64,000 nucleotides of DNA, from NCBI RefSeq assembly GCF_004134825.1, contig NZ_SDPN01000004.1, positions 62,001-126,000 of the forward strand. Direction: 5' to 3'. Shown one piece after another: positions 1 to 7,811 of the stretch (the first letter of the stretch is position 1; each line of letters begins with the position of its first letter). The position numbers and the translations under genes are program-made. This stretch comes from Agromyces albus (GTDB taxonomy: Bacteria; Actinomycetota; Actinomycetes; Actinomycetales; Microbacteriaceae). The notes under the pieces are model-generated. The model ran no database searches and was not told the DNA's origin. It saw nothing but the letters and a program-made list of their open reading frames with translations.

Positions 1-801
1 ACCGAGGCCCTCATCGCCGAGCGCGGGTGGGACAGGCCCGTCTTCGTGCAGTACGTCGACTGGCTGGTCAACGCCGCCCAGGGGAACTTCGGCGTTTCCG
101 TGTACACCTCGCTGCCGGTCGGCCCGACCGTGCTGCAACGCCTGGCGGTCACGCTCTCGGTGATCATTCCGGCTCTCATCCTGACCGTGATCCTCTCGAC
201 GATCCTCGGGGTCTGGTCGGCGTCTCGCGGGGGTGCCGTCGATCGACTGGCGCAGGGCATCTCGCTCGTCGGCTACATCGTCCCGGGGCTGCTCCTCGCG
301 ATCGGGCTGGTGGTGATCTTCGCGGTGCAGCTCAAATGGCTTCCCGCCACGGGATACACGCCGCCGGGCGAGGATCCAGCCGCGTGGGCCCGCAGCATCA
401 CCATTCCGGTCATCGTCCTGGTGATCGGCGGCGTCGCCAACATGGCTGCACAGGTGCGCGGCCGCATGATCGACGAGCTCCGCCGCGACTACGTCCGCAC
501 ACTGCGCACGCGAGGAACGTCGACGACGTCCATCGTCCTCCGGCACGCCCTGCGCAACGCAGCGAGCCCGGCGTTGACGGTCATGTCGCTCGAGTTCATC
601 GGCATGTTCGGCGGCGCGCTCATCATCGAGAACGTCTTCGCCCTGCCCGGCTACGGCAGCTTCGCCTTCAACGCGTCGCTGCAGGGCGACATCCCCGTGA
701 TCATGGGCATCACCGCATTCGGGGTGCTCCTCGTCACTGGCGTCAATCTCCTGACCGACCTGGCCAACGGCTGGCTCAATCCGAAAGCGAGAGTCCATTG
801 A
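1..801 (+). CDS. Peptide-type ABC transporter permease (DppB-like), 5' end outside window
   Basis: Inner subunit of an oligopeptide/dipeptide/nickel-type ABC importer. The open frame runs from the first base of the window, so the N-terminal membrane helix lies outside; the first visible residues already match the family's conserved stretch before helix 2. Several hydrophobic segments and the cytoplasmic coupling region around nucleotides 455-560 (ELRRDYVRTLRTRG, then HALRNA) are typical of DppB/OppB permeases. The ending GYGSFAFNASLQGD is close to the usual family C-terminus. The next gene starts 20 bases after the stop, so it is the first visible member of a permease, permease-ATPase, ATPase operon. 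The substrate cannot be read from the sequence. Confidence 0.9.
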   Translation, partial: TEALIAERGWDRPVFVQYVDWLVNAAQGNFGVSVYTSLPVGPTVLQRLAVTLSVIIPALILTVILSTILGVWSASRGGAVDRLAQGISLVGYIVPGLLLAIGLVVIFAVQLKWLPATGYTPPGEDPAAWARSITIPVIVLVIGGVANMAAQVRGRMIDELRRDYVRTLRTRGTSTTSIVLRHALRNAASPALTVMSLEFIGMFGGALIIENVFALPGYGSFAFNASLQGDIPVIMGITAFGVLLVTGVNLLTDLANGWLNPKARVH

Positions 802-821
802 GCAACGAACGGGGACCCATC

Positions 822-2618
822 ATGGAGGCGATGACGGCGCCGAGTACCGAGCACATCCTCGCCATCGAGGATGCCGCGGCCACTTCTCGCATCCCGATCT
901 GGAAGCGGCTCCTGAAAGACCCGCAGGCCGTCGTCACCGCCGGCATCCTGGTCATCATCTTCCTCCTCGGGATCCTCACGCCGTTCCTCACGCAACATGG
1001 GCCGAACGACGCCGACCTCTCGATGGTCAACGCGCCGGTCGGTACCCCCGGCTACCTGCTGGGCGCCGACGAAACCGGTCGTGACATCTGGACGAGGCTG
1101 CTGCACTCGATCAACACCGCGGCGATCTCCGCGATCATCGGCGCGGGCGTGGCGCTCGTGGTCGGCGTCATCGCGGGACTCATCGGAGGCTACTTCGGGG
1201 CGGTCACGCGAGCGTCGACCGAGTGGATCTTCAATCTCGTCATGACCTTCCCCGGCATCCTCCTGCTCATCATCCTGATGCCGGTCACCGGCGGCGACTA
1301 CCGGTTCACGATGCTGATCTTCGGGGTGCTGCTTTCGCCCGGCATCTACCGGATCGTGCGGAACCTCGTCGTCGGGGTGAAGAACGAGCTCTTCGTGGAT
1401 GCCGCGCGCGTGTCGGGGCTCGGCAATCTCCGCATTCTCCGTCGTCACGTGCTCTTCGTGGTCCGCGGCCCCATCATCATCGCTGCGGCCTTCATGGCCG
1501 GATCCGCGATCGCCGTGCAATCCGGCCTCGCGTTCCTCGGCGTCGGCTCCCTGGAGATCCCGAGCTTCGGCGCCATGATCGCGTCGGGCTTCCGCAACCT
1601 GTACATCGCGCCCACCCAGTTCCTGTGGCCCAGCCTCCTGCTCGGCGTCATCACGGCCTCGCTCGTGCTGCTCGGGAACGCGCTGCGCGACACGCTCGAA
1701 GGTTCGAAGCCCACGCCCGTCAAGGTGGGCATCGGCCAGAAGGTGGCGCCAGGCAATGACGTGAAGGCGCGGGATGCTTCGGCGCTGCTGGAGGTCACCG
1801 ACCTCGGCATCGCCTACCGCGGCCCCAGTGGTCAGCCTCGCGAGGTCGTTCGCGGCGTGTCACTCTCCGTCGCGCGCGGCGAGGTGGTCGGCGTGGTCGG
1901 CGAGTCGGGGTCGGGCAAGACGCAGACCGCGTTCGCGACGCTCGGGGTGCTCCCGGCGGAGGCGATCATCACGCGCGGCTCGATCCTCTTCGACGGCAAG
2001 GAGCTCGTCGGGCTCACCGACGCGCGCATGCGACCGCTGCGCGGGAAGGAGATCGCCTACATCCCGCAGGAGCCGATGTCGAATCTCGACCCGTCGTACC
2101 GGGTGGGTTCGCAGCTCGTCGAGGGCGTGCGCTCGGCGCTGGGCGTGTCCAAGAAGGAGGCGAAGGAGCGCGTGCTCGCCCTCCTCGAGCGCTGCGGCAT
2201 CAATGACCCGCATCGCACGTTCGACTCCTATCCGCATCAGATCTCCGGCGGCATGGCGCAGCGCGTGCTCATCGCCGGTGCCGTCGCGAGTCGGCCGCGG
2301 CTGCTCATCGCGGATGAGCCGACGACGGCGCTCGACGTGACCGTGCAGGCCGAGATCCTCGATCTCCTCCGCGACCTGCAGTCCGAACTCGACATGGCGA
2401 TGCTCCTGGTCACCCACAACTTCGGGGTGGTCGCCGACATCTGCGACCGCATCGTCGTCATGCAGAACGGTGCCGTGGTCGAGGAAGGCCCGGCGATCGA
2501 GATCTTCCAGAATCCACAGGATGAATACACGAGGATGCTGCTCGGCGCGATCCTCGACGAGAGCGCAGTGCGAGCCGACCCGCCGGCGGCCGCACTGGCG
2601 GAAGGAGTTCTGCAATGA
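822..2618 (+). CDS. ABC transporter permease-ATPase fusion (DppC-DppD-like)
   Basis: One 598-residue polypeptide joins the second permease and one ATPase of a peptide-type importer. Residues about 20-290 form the DppC-like membrane domain (GADETGRDIWTRLL, coupling loop FVDAARVSGLGNLR). Residues about 318-598 form a nucleotide-binding domain with Walker A GESGSGKT near 360, Q-loop IPQEPMSNLDP, signature SGGMAQR and Walker B LLIADEPTTALD. The ATG at 822 has GGGGA upstream; a TTG at 798 overlapping the previous stop is an alternative start. It overlaps the next ATPase gene by ATGA. Fusions of this kind occur in other actinobacteria, so this is probably a real fusion rather than a sequencing error: the linker is in frame. 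Confidence 0.9.
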   Translation: MEAMTAPSTEHILAIEDAAATSRIPIWKRLLKDPQAVVTAGILVIIFLLGILTPFLTQHGPNDADLSMVNAPVGTPGYLLGADETGRDIWTRLLHSINTAAISAIIGAGVALVVGVIAGLIGGYFGAVTRASTEWIFNLVMTFPGILLLIILMPVTGGDYRFTMLIFGVLLSPGIYRIVRNLVVGVKNELFVDAARVSGLGNLRILRRHVLFVVRGPIIIAAAFMAGSAIAVQSGLAFLGVGSLEIPSFGAMIASGFRNLYIAPTQFLWPSLLLGVITASLVLLGNALRDTLEGSKPTPVKVGIGQKVAPGNDVKARDASALLEVTDLGIAYRGPSGQPREVVRGVSLSVARGEVVGVVGESGSGKTQTAFATLGVLPAEAIITRGSILFDGKELVGLTDARMRPLRGKEIAYIPQEPMSNLDPSYRVGSQLVEGVRSALGVSKKEAKERVLALLERCGINDPHRTFDSYPHQISGGMAQRVLIAGAVASRPRLLIADEPTTALDVTVQAEILDLLRDLQSELDMAMLLVTHNFGVVADICDRIVVMQNGAVVEEGPAIEIFQNPQDEYTRMLLGAILDESAVRADPPAAALAEGVLQ

Positions 2619-3436
2619 GCCTGCTCGAAGTCGCCGACCTGCGCGTCAGCTTTCCCGGCCGCGGCTGGAGGGCCAAACGCGTGGAGGTGCTGCACGGCGT
2701 CTCCCTCGACGTCAGTCACGGTGAGACGCTGGGGCTCGTGGGGGAGTCCGGATCGGGCAAGACGACGATCGGTCGCGCCGTGCTCGGACTCGTCAAGCCT
2801 TCGGGCGGCGAGATCACGTTCGGCGGTGAGACGATCACGCACCTGAGCGCCCGCGACCGCCGACGCCTCGCCAAGGACATCCAGGTGGTCTTCCAGGATC
2901 CGTACACGTCGCTGAACCCATCACTCACGGTCGGCGACATCCTCGCCGAGCCGCTCGTGGTGCAGGGGGCGACGGCGAAAGACGCTCGCGCCCGGGTTCG
3001 GACGCTGCTCGATCAGGTGGGACTGCCCGCGGATGCCGCAGAGCGCCTTCCCCGCGAGTTCTCCGGCGGACAGCGCCAGCGCGTGGCCATCGCGCGCGCG
3101 CTCGCTCCGGAGCCGAAGCTGATCGTCTGCGATGAGCCGGTGAGCGCCCTCGACCTCTCGACGCAGGAGCGCGTGCTCGACCTGTTCATCGACATCCAGC
3201 GATCAACGGGGGTCGCGTATCTGTTCGTCTCGCACGATCTGTCGGTCGTACGCCACATCAGCCATCGCGTCGCGGTGCTGTACCGGGGTGACCTCGTCGA
3301 GACGGGACAGGCCGCGCAGGTCACTTCGGCGCCCGAGCATTCCTACAGTCAGCGACTGCTCCTCGCGGCGCCCGTCGCGGATCCCATCCTCCAGCGCGAG
3401 CGGCGGGAGGAACGCCGCAGGCTCGCGGCTGCGTGA
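2615..3436 (+). CDS. Peptide-type ABC transporter ATPase (DppF-like)
   Basis: Second cytoplasmic ATPase of the importer, 273 residues. Walker A GESGSGKT lies at residues 43-50, the Q-loop reads VFQDPYTSLNPSL, the signature is FSGGQRQRVAIARAL and Walker B is LIVCDEPVSALD, followed by the switch histidine in VSHDLSVV. The tail (VETGQAAQV, then HSYSQRLL) is the usual DppF/OppF C-terminal region, shortened at the end. Its start overlaps the upstream stop by ATGA, which implies translational coupling. No substrate-binding protein gene is visible; it probably lies upstream of the window. Confidence 0.92.
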   Translation: MSLLEVADLRVSFPGRGWRAKRVEVLHGVSLDVSHGETLGLVGESGSGKTTIGRAVLGLVKPSGGEITFGGETITHLSARDRRRLAKDIQVVFQDPYTSLNPSLTVGDILAEPLVVQGATAKDARARVRTLLDQVGLPADAAERLPREFSGGQRQRVAIARALAPEPKLIVCDEPVSALDLSTQERVLDLFIDIQRSTGVAYLFVSHDLSVVRHISHRVAVLYRGDLVETGQAAQVTSAPEHSYSQRLLLAAPVADPILQRERREERRRLAAA

Positions 3437-3517
3437 TCCTCGCCGACCTCGGCGGCGTATCCGACGAAGTGCTCCCGCCGTCATCGACGACGGGGGCGCT
3501 TCGCAGGCCGTGACCCC

Positions 3518-3634
3518 GTGCGGCTCACGCTCGTGGAGCCGTTCGTGATCGAGGTGTCAGCCGACGTCGCCCTCTCAGGGCACTCGTTCCGCCACGCCGT
3601 GCGATTCGTTCGAATCCGTCCCGAGTTGCATTGA
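3518..3634 (+). pseudogene. Probable 3' remnant of an ATP-dependent DNA ligase
   Basis: After the ABC operon about 37 codons in one frame read like the C-terminal end of actinobacterial ATP-dependent DNA ligases: VEPFVIEVSAD, then FRHAVRFVRIRPEL and a stop at 3632-3634. The ligase OB-fold tail has the pattern xPxxVVEVxxD...xRHxxRFxRxRPDL. Upstream of about 3518 the frame loses this resemblance and no nucleotidyltransferase motif (KxDG) is present in the window, so the rest of the gene has been lost. This is recognition by pattern, not by alignment; an alternative is chance coding-like sequence in a 200-bp spacer. Confidence 0.4.
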
Positions 3635-4225
3635 CTAAACGGGCGTGGAAGTCGTGTCGGCTCTTCGGGCCGCGATTCCGTGAAGGAAGAGATCGATCCA
3701 TCGGTCAAGGGTGTCGGTGGGTTGGCCGGCGGGGATGTTGCTGACGAGGAGATAGAAGTCCTCGATTGACAGGTCGGAGCGGACGGCGCGGTCTACGCGG
3801 GCTTGATCGATGATCGACTGCAGGGCGGCGCGGCCTCGTTGCAGGTCTGATGCATCGCCCTCGTCGGCGTCGAGAGCGGCTGCGGCGGCTTTCGCGGCTT
3901 GGTTGGTCGCGGTTGCGATGACGATGTCCCGTAGGAGCGCGGTGAGCTCGGTGTATGCGGGACTGCCATCGCGCACGGCCGCCGCTGCGGTCTCGCTACG
4001 ATCCGCCATCTGCGCGAGGAACTCGCTCACAACCGACGCGACGAGATGCACCTTCGTGGGGAAGTGACTGTAAAGGGTGCCGACAGCAACGCCCGCAGCA
4101 GCAGCGATCTCATCCATGCCGACGTCGGGACCGTGGAGGGTGATCTGCGCTCGGGCAGCCTCCAGGATCTTCCCGCGATTGCGCCGTGCGTCAGCGCGCA
4201 ACGGCTTTCCTGGTGGCTGAGTCAC
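3635..4225 (-). CDS. TetR/AcrR family transcriptional regulator
   Basis: A 196-residue repressor. The N-terminal helix-turn-helix covers about residues 15-60 (ILEAARAQITLHG, then MDEIAAAAGVAVGTLYSHF), the canonical TetR signature; the rest is an alanine-rich helical ligand domain. The start is GTG at 4225 with AGGA about 10 bases upstream. It is transcribed away from the SDR gene at 4328, and the shared 102-bp region contains two matched palindromes (4268-4283 and 4292-4307), so it most likely represses itself and the SDR gene. The inducer is unknown. Confidence 0.9.
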   Translation of the reverse strand: MTQPPGKPLRADARRNRGKILEAARAQITLHGPDVGMDEIAAAAGVAVGTLYSHFPTKVHLVASVVSEFLAQMADRSETAAAAVRDGSPAYTELTALLRDIVIATATNQAAKAAAAALDADEGDASDLQRGRAALQSIIDQARVDRAVRSDLSIEDFYLLVSNIPAGQPTDTLDRWIDLFLHGIAARRADTTSTPV

Positions 4226-4267
4226 GGAGTTAATCCTGTCATGGCTGATCGGCCCGCTTGCAATTAC

Positions 4268-4283
4268 TTGAACAATGGTTCAA
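4268..4283. promoter_or_regulatory. Candidate TetR operator, copy 1
   Basis: Perfect inverted repeat TTGAAC-AATG-GTTCAA in the TetR/SDR divergent spacer. A second copy starts 24 bp further on. The spacer is markedly AT-rich compared with its surroundings, as expected for overlapping divergent promoters. Confidence 0.65.
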
Positions 4284-4291
4284 GATATAAG

Positions 4292-4307
4292 TCGAACTAC
4301 TGTTCAA
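4292..4307. promoter_or_regulatory. Candidate TetR operator, copy 2
   Basis: Inverted repeat TCGAAC-TACT-GTTCAA, with one mismatch between arms. It has the same arm sequence and 4-bp spacer as the copy at 4268-4283, and ends 20 bases before the SDR start codon. Confidence 0.6.
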
Positions 4308-4327
4308 TATAACCGAAGGATCAGACC

Positions 4328-5164
4328 ATGACCACTACCACCACCAAGAAGGTCGCACTCGTCACCGGGGCTTCCTCGGGAATGGGCCACGCATTCGCCA
4401 TCCAGCTGCACGAAGCCGGGTTCCTGGTCTACGGCGTCGCCCGACGCACCGACCGCATGAACGACCTCCGCGCTCGCGGTATCAAGACCATCGCCATGGA
4501 CATCACCGACGACGAATCGACCAGCGACGGTGTCCGCCAGATCCTTACCGAAACTGGTCGGATCGACGTTCTCGTCAACAACGCCGGCTACGGGTCCTAC
4601 GGCGCCGTAGAGGACGTTCCTCTAGAGGAAGCGCGCCGCCAGTTCGAGGTGAATGTGTTCGGCGCCGCTCGTCTAGTCCAGCTCGTGCTCCCGTCGATGC
4701 GATCCCACAAAAGCGGCACCATCATCAACATCACCTCCATGGGCGGAAAGATCTACACCCCGTTCGGCGCCTGGTACCACGCCACCAAGTTCGCGTTCGA
4801 ATCCTTCAGCGACGTCCTCCGCCTGGAAACGAAACCTTTCGGCATCAACGTCGTCATCATCGAACCCGGCGCGATCCGCACCGAATTCAACGGCATCGCC
4901 GCCGACAACCTCATCGAAACGTCCGGCAAAGGCCCGTACGCAGACAAGGCCGCGAAGGTGGCGAAGGCAGCCCGGGCTGAGAACACCGCCACGACGTCGC
5001 CCCCGGAGGTCGTGGCCAGAACCCTCGTCAAAGCCGCCACCGCACGCCGCCCCAAGACGCGCTATGCCGTCGGGTTCGGCGCCAAGCCCCTCATCTTCAC
5101 CCGCAGCATCCTCCCCGACCGGGCATATGACGCAATGATCCTTCGCGCCGCCGGAGCCAGCTGA
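4328..5164 (+). CDS. SDR family NAD(P)-dependent oxidoreductase
   Basis: Classical short-chain dehydrogenase of 278 residues, cytoplasmic. The nucleotide-binding motif TGASSGMGHA is near residue 14, NNAGYGSYG near residue 86 and the catalytic YHATK near residue 150, followed by EPGAIRTEF. The length and motif spacing fit the classical SDR family. The start ATG is preceded by AAGGA at 4316-4320. It is divergent from the TetR gene and probably repressed by it through the two palindromes. Such TetR/SDR pairs often respond to small lipophilic compounds, but the substrate cannot be inferred here. Confidence 0.9.
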   Translation: MTTTTTKKVALVTGASSGMGHAFAIQLHEAGFLVYGVARRTDRMNDLRARGIKTIAMDITDDESTSDGVRQILTETGRIDVLVNNAGYGSYGAVEDVPLEEARRQFEVNVFGAARLVQLVLPSMRSHKSGTIINITSMGGKIYTPFGAWYHATKFAFESFSDVLRLETKPFGINVVIIEPGAIRTEFNGIAADNLIETSGKGPYADKAAKVAKAARAENTATTSPPEVVARTLVKAATARRPKTRYAVGFGAKPLIFTRSILPDRAYDAMILRAAGAS

Positions 5165-5258
5165 CCACGCACCGCCCATCACGGGATCTGGATCGATGAA
5201 CACTCCGCCGGCAACCGAGACGAGGGTCTTCCCCAGTCGCACACCGTGCCGGGTGCAC

Positions 5259-6305
5259 TCAGGCCTCGGGCGACCCCGCTGTCGGAGCGCCGGTCGACTC
5301 GCGCAGCACGAACTCGGTCGGAAGTGGCGGCTCGGCATCGGCGTCGAGGTCGTCGCGGACCTCTGCGAGGAGCCGGCGCATCGCTGCCTCCCCGATCGCG
5401 GCCAGCGGGCTCCGGATCGTCGTGAGCGCCGGAGTCGTGAGATCTGAGCCGAAGATGTCGTCGAATCCGATGATGCTGAGCCGCTCGGGCACGCCGATGC
5501 CCTCCGCCCGGCACGCGCGCATAAGGCCCAGCCCCATGAGGTCGTTGTAGGTGATGACGGCCGTGACGCCCGAAGCGACGACCCGGCGAAGCGCGCTCGC
5601 TCCGCCATCGACCGTCGGTGCCGCGGCAGTGATCTCCACGATCGACAGGCCACGACCGACGGCGTTCTCGAAGAGCGCATCCCAACGGGCTCGGTTCATC
5701 CAGGATGCCTCGGGGCCGGCGAGGTACCCGATGGACCGGTGGCCGAGCTGCTTCAGGTGGTCGAGTGCCTCGATGATGCCGGGCGTGACGTCGGGGACGA
5801 CCGCGGGGATCTCGCCCACGCGTCGGTTCGCGAGCACGAGCGGCTTCGTCGCGGAGAGCTCGAAGATCTGCTCGTCGCTCAATCTCGAGGCGACGAGGAG
5901 CACGCCGTCGACCGCGGGCTGAAGACGTTCGGCGGTCGAGAGCTCGATCTCGGCCGACTCCTGTGACTCGGCGAAGACCAGCGTGTGGTCGGTGGCCGAG
6001 GCGACGCGCTCTGCTCCGCGCACGAGGTCGAAGTACACCGGATTGGTGATGTCGGAGACGAGGAGCGCGAGGGTGCCCGTGCGCCCGGTGGGCAGCGCCC
6101 TGGCCATCGGGTTGATGCGGTATCCGAGGCTCTCGGCGGCGTCGCGAATGCGCCGCTCGGTGCGCACATTGATCCTGCCGGGCTTGTTGAGCGCTCTCGA
6201 CACGGTGGAGGCGCTCACCCCGGTCAAGCGGGCGATGTCGTAGATCGTGGCAGGTGGTTTCCGGTTGCCATTCCCACGCTCGGTCGACGCTGTCTGCTCG
6301 TCCAC
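5259..6305 (-). CDS. LacI family repressor, probable regulator of the glucuronide genes
   Basis: 348 residues: a LacI helix-turn-helix near residues 19-40 (TIYDIARLTGVSASTVSRAL), hinge RINPMARAL, then a periplasmic-binding-protein-like sensor domain (LALLVSDITNPVYFDLVRG; SIIGFDDI). GTG at 6305 was chosen because GAGGAG sits five bases upstream; a longer frame exists but starts inside the uxaC promoter region. It is divergent from uxaC, whose upstream region carries the palindrome TGGCAACCGATTGACA. The same palindrome occurs before two other promoters of this module (9931, 16249), so this protein is the best candidate for their common repressor. The inducer is probably a uronate-pathway intermediate (inference). 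Confidence 0.88.
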   Translation of the reverse strand: MDEQTASTERGNGNRKPPATIYDIARLTGVSASTVSRALNKPGRINVRTERRIRDAAESLGYRINPMARALPTGRTGTLALLVSDITNPVYFDLVRGAERVASATDHTLVFAESQESAEIELSTAERLQPAVDGVLLVASRLSDEQIFELSATKPLVLANRRVGEIPAVVPDVTPGIIEALDHLKQLGHRSIGYLAGPEASWMNRARWDALFENAVGRGLSIVEITAAAPTVDGGASALRRVVASGVTAVITYNDLMGLGLMRACRAEGIGVPERLSIIGFDDIFGSDLTTPALTTIRSPLAAIGEAAMRRLLAEVRDDLDADAEPPLPTEFVLRESTGAPTAGSPEA

Positions 6306-6367
6306 TCGTCTCCTCGGGGTAGATGCTCTCGCCTGACCATCGTGGCACATGGGCGGGCAGACCACCA

Positions 6368-6383
6368 TGGCAACCGATTGACA
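6368..6383. promoter_or_regulatory. Candidate LacI operator, site 1 (LacI/uxaC divergon)
   Basis: TGGCAACCGATTGACA, a 16-bp palindrome with one arm mismatch, located 30 bp before the uxaC start and 62 bp from the LacI start. It shares 15 of 16 bases with site 2 and 14 of 16 with site 3. Confidence 0.75.
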
Positions 6384-6413
6384 AATTCGCCGCCGACCGC
6401 TGGAATGGACACC

Positions 6414-7811
6414 ATGTCATCCCAGCACCACCGTGACCCGGATCGGCTTCTTCCGGCCGACCCGCGCACCCGCGACGTTGCTCGCGCACTCTACGAACGC
6501 GTCGCCGCGGCCCCGATCATCTCGCCGCACGGGCATGTGCCGGTCGACTGGCTGGCGAACGACACCCCGTTCGCCGACCCGGCATCGCTCCTGGTCAGCC
6601 ACGACCACTACGTCACCCGGCTGCTGCACGCCGCGGGAGTCGACCTCGCCTCGCTCGGTGTGGGAGGAGAGGCAGCCGATCCTCGACGAGTCTGGATGGC
6701 GCTCGCCGAACACTGGCACCTGTTCGCGGGCACCGCGTCGGGCTACTGGCTCGAGGAAGAGCTCTCGCAGGTCCTGCAGCTCGACGAGCCGATGCATCCC
6801 GCGAGCGCCGACCGGATCTACGACGAGATCGCGGCGAAGCTCACCACGCCGGCCTTCCGTCCGCGCGCCCTCTTCCGCAGTTTCGGCATCGAGGTCCTCG
6901 CGACGACGGATGACCCGCTCGACGACCTGCACGACCACGAACTCCTGCGACAGAGCGATCTGCGAGGACGGGTGATTCCGACCTTCCGCCCCGACCGCTA
7001 CCTGGATCCCGACGCAGCCGGCTTCGCAGGGCACCTCGAGCGCCTGCTCGCCGCGACCGGCCAGCCGGGTACGTTCGAGGGGTATCTCGCGGCACTGGAA
7101 TCGCGGCGGGAGCATTTCATCCGCCACGGCGCGGTCTCGGCCGACCACGGCGTCGAGGAGGCGTACACCCTCGACCTCGGCTCCGCGGAAGCCCAGCGGC
7201 TGTTCCAGGTGATCGCCGCCGGTGAGGGCGACGCGGATGACCGCCGCGCCTTCCGCGGCCACATGCTCCTGCAGATGGCACGCATGAGCGTCGACGACGG
7301 CCTCGTCATGACCATCCACGCCGGTGTGCTCCGGAACCACAACACCGCCACCTACGAACGGTTCGGCCCCGACTCCGGGCACGACCTGCCGGTGCCGACG
7401 GACTTCGTGCGTGGCCTGCGCCCGCTGCTCGAACGATTCGGGCTCGAGCGCGACTTCCACCTGGTGCTGTTCAGCGTGGACGAGACGACCCACTCGCGCG
7501 AGATCGCCCCGCTGGCGGGCTTCTACCCGAGCGTGTTCATCGGTGCGCCCTGGTGGTTCCTCGACGCGCCCGACGCGATCTCCCGGTTCCGCTCGGCGGT
7601 GACGGAGACCGCCGGCTTCTTCCGCGGGTCGGGATTCATCGACGATACGCGCGCCTTCCTCTCGATCCCGGCACGCCACGACACTGCGCGCCGCGCCGAT
7701 GCGGCGTTCCTCGCCCGGCTCGTCGTCGAGGGGCGGGTGAGCGCGGCATCCGCCGAGCAGATCATCGACGTCCTCGTCGGGCCGCTCCCGAAGCGGGTGT
7801 TCAAGCTGTGA
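6414..7811 (+). CDS. uxaC: Glucuronate isomerase (uronate isomerase)
   Basis: Cytoplasmic aldose-ketose isomerase converting D-glucuronate to D-fructuronate (and D-galacturonate to tagaturonate), first step of hexuronate breakdown. The 465-residue length matches the family. The metal-binding HxH of the amidohydrolase-type barrel is at residues 39-41 (SPHGHVPVDWL), and later motifs TIHAGVLRNHN and GAPWWFLDAPDAI match uronate isomerases. ATG at 6414 was preferred; an ATG three codons earlier (6405) is possible and both have weak ribosome binding sites. The stop overlaps the next gene's GTG by four bases (GTGA). It follows LacI operator site 1. Confidence 0.9.
   Translation: MSSQHHRDPDRLLPADPRTRDVARALYERVAAAPIISPHGHVPVDWLANDTPFADPASLLVSHDHYVTRLLHAAGVDLASLGVGGEAADPRRVWMALAEHWHLFAGTASGYWLEEELSQVLQLDEPMHPASADRIYDEIAAKLTTPAFRPRALFRSFGIEVLATTDDPLDDLHDHELLRQSDLRGRVIPTFRPDRYLDPDAAGFAGHLERLLAATGQPGTFEGYLAALESRREHFIRHGAVSADHGVEEAYTLDLGSAEAQRLFQVIAAGEGDADDRRAFRGHMLLQMARMSVDDGLVMTIHAGVLRNHNTATYERFGPDSGHDLPVPTDFVRGLRPLLERFGLERDFHLVLFSVDETTHSREIAPLAGFYPSVFIGAPWWFLDAPDAISRFRSAVTETAGFFRGSGFIDDTRAFLSIPARHDTARRADAAFLARLVVEGRVSAASAEQIIDVLVGPLPKRVFKL

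Noticed and set aside
27-821. N-terminal extension of the permease-ATPase fusion overlapping the first permease
   Set aside because: The extension is Arg/His-rich and out of frame with the DppB-like gene; the true start is near 798-822.
5985-6404. Upstream extension of uxaC by about 140 residues
   Set aside because: It lies antisense to the LacI gene and across the operator; uronate isomerases begin near the residues encoded from 6405-6414.
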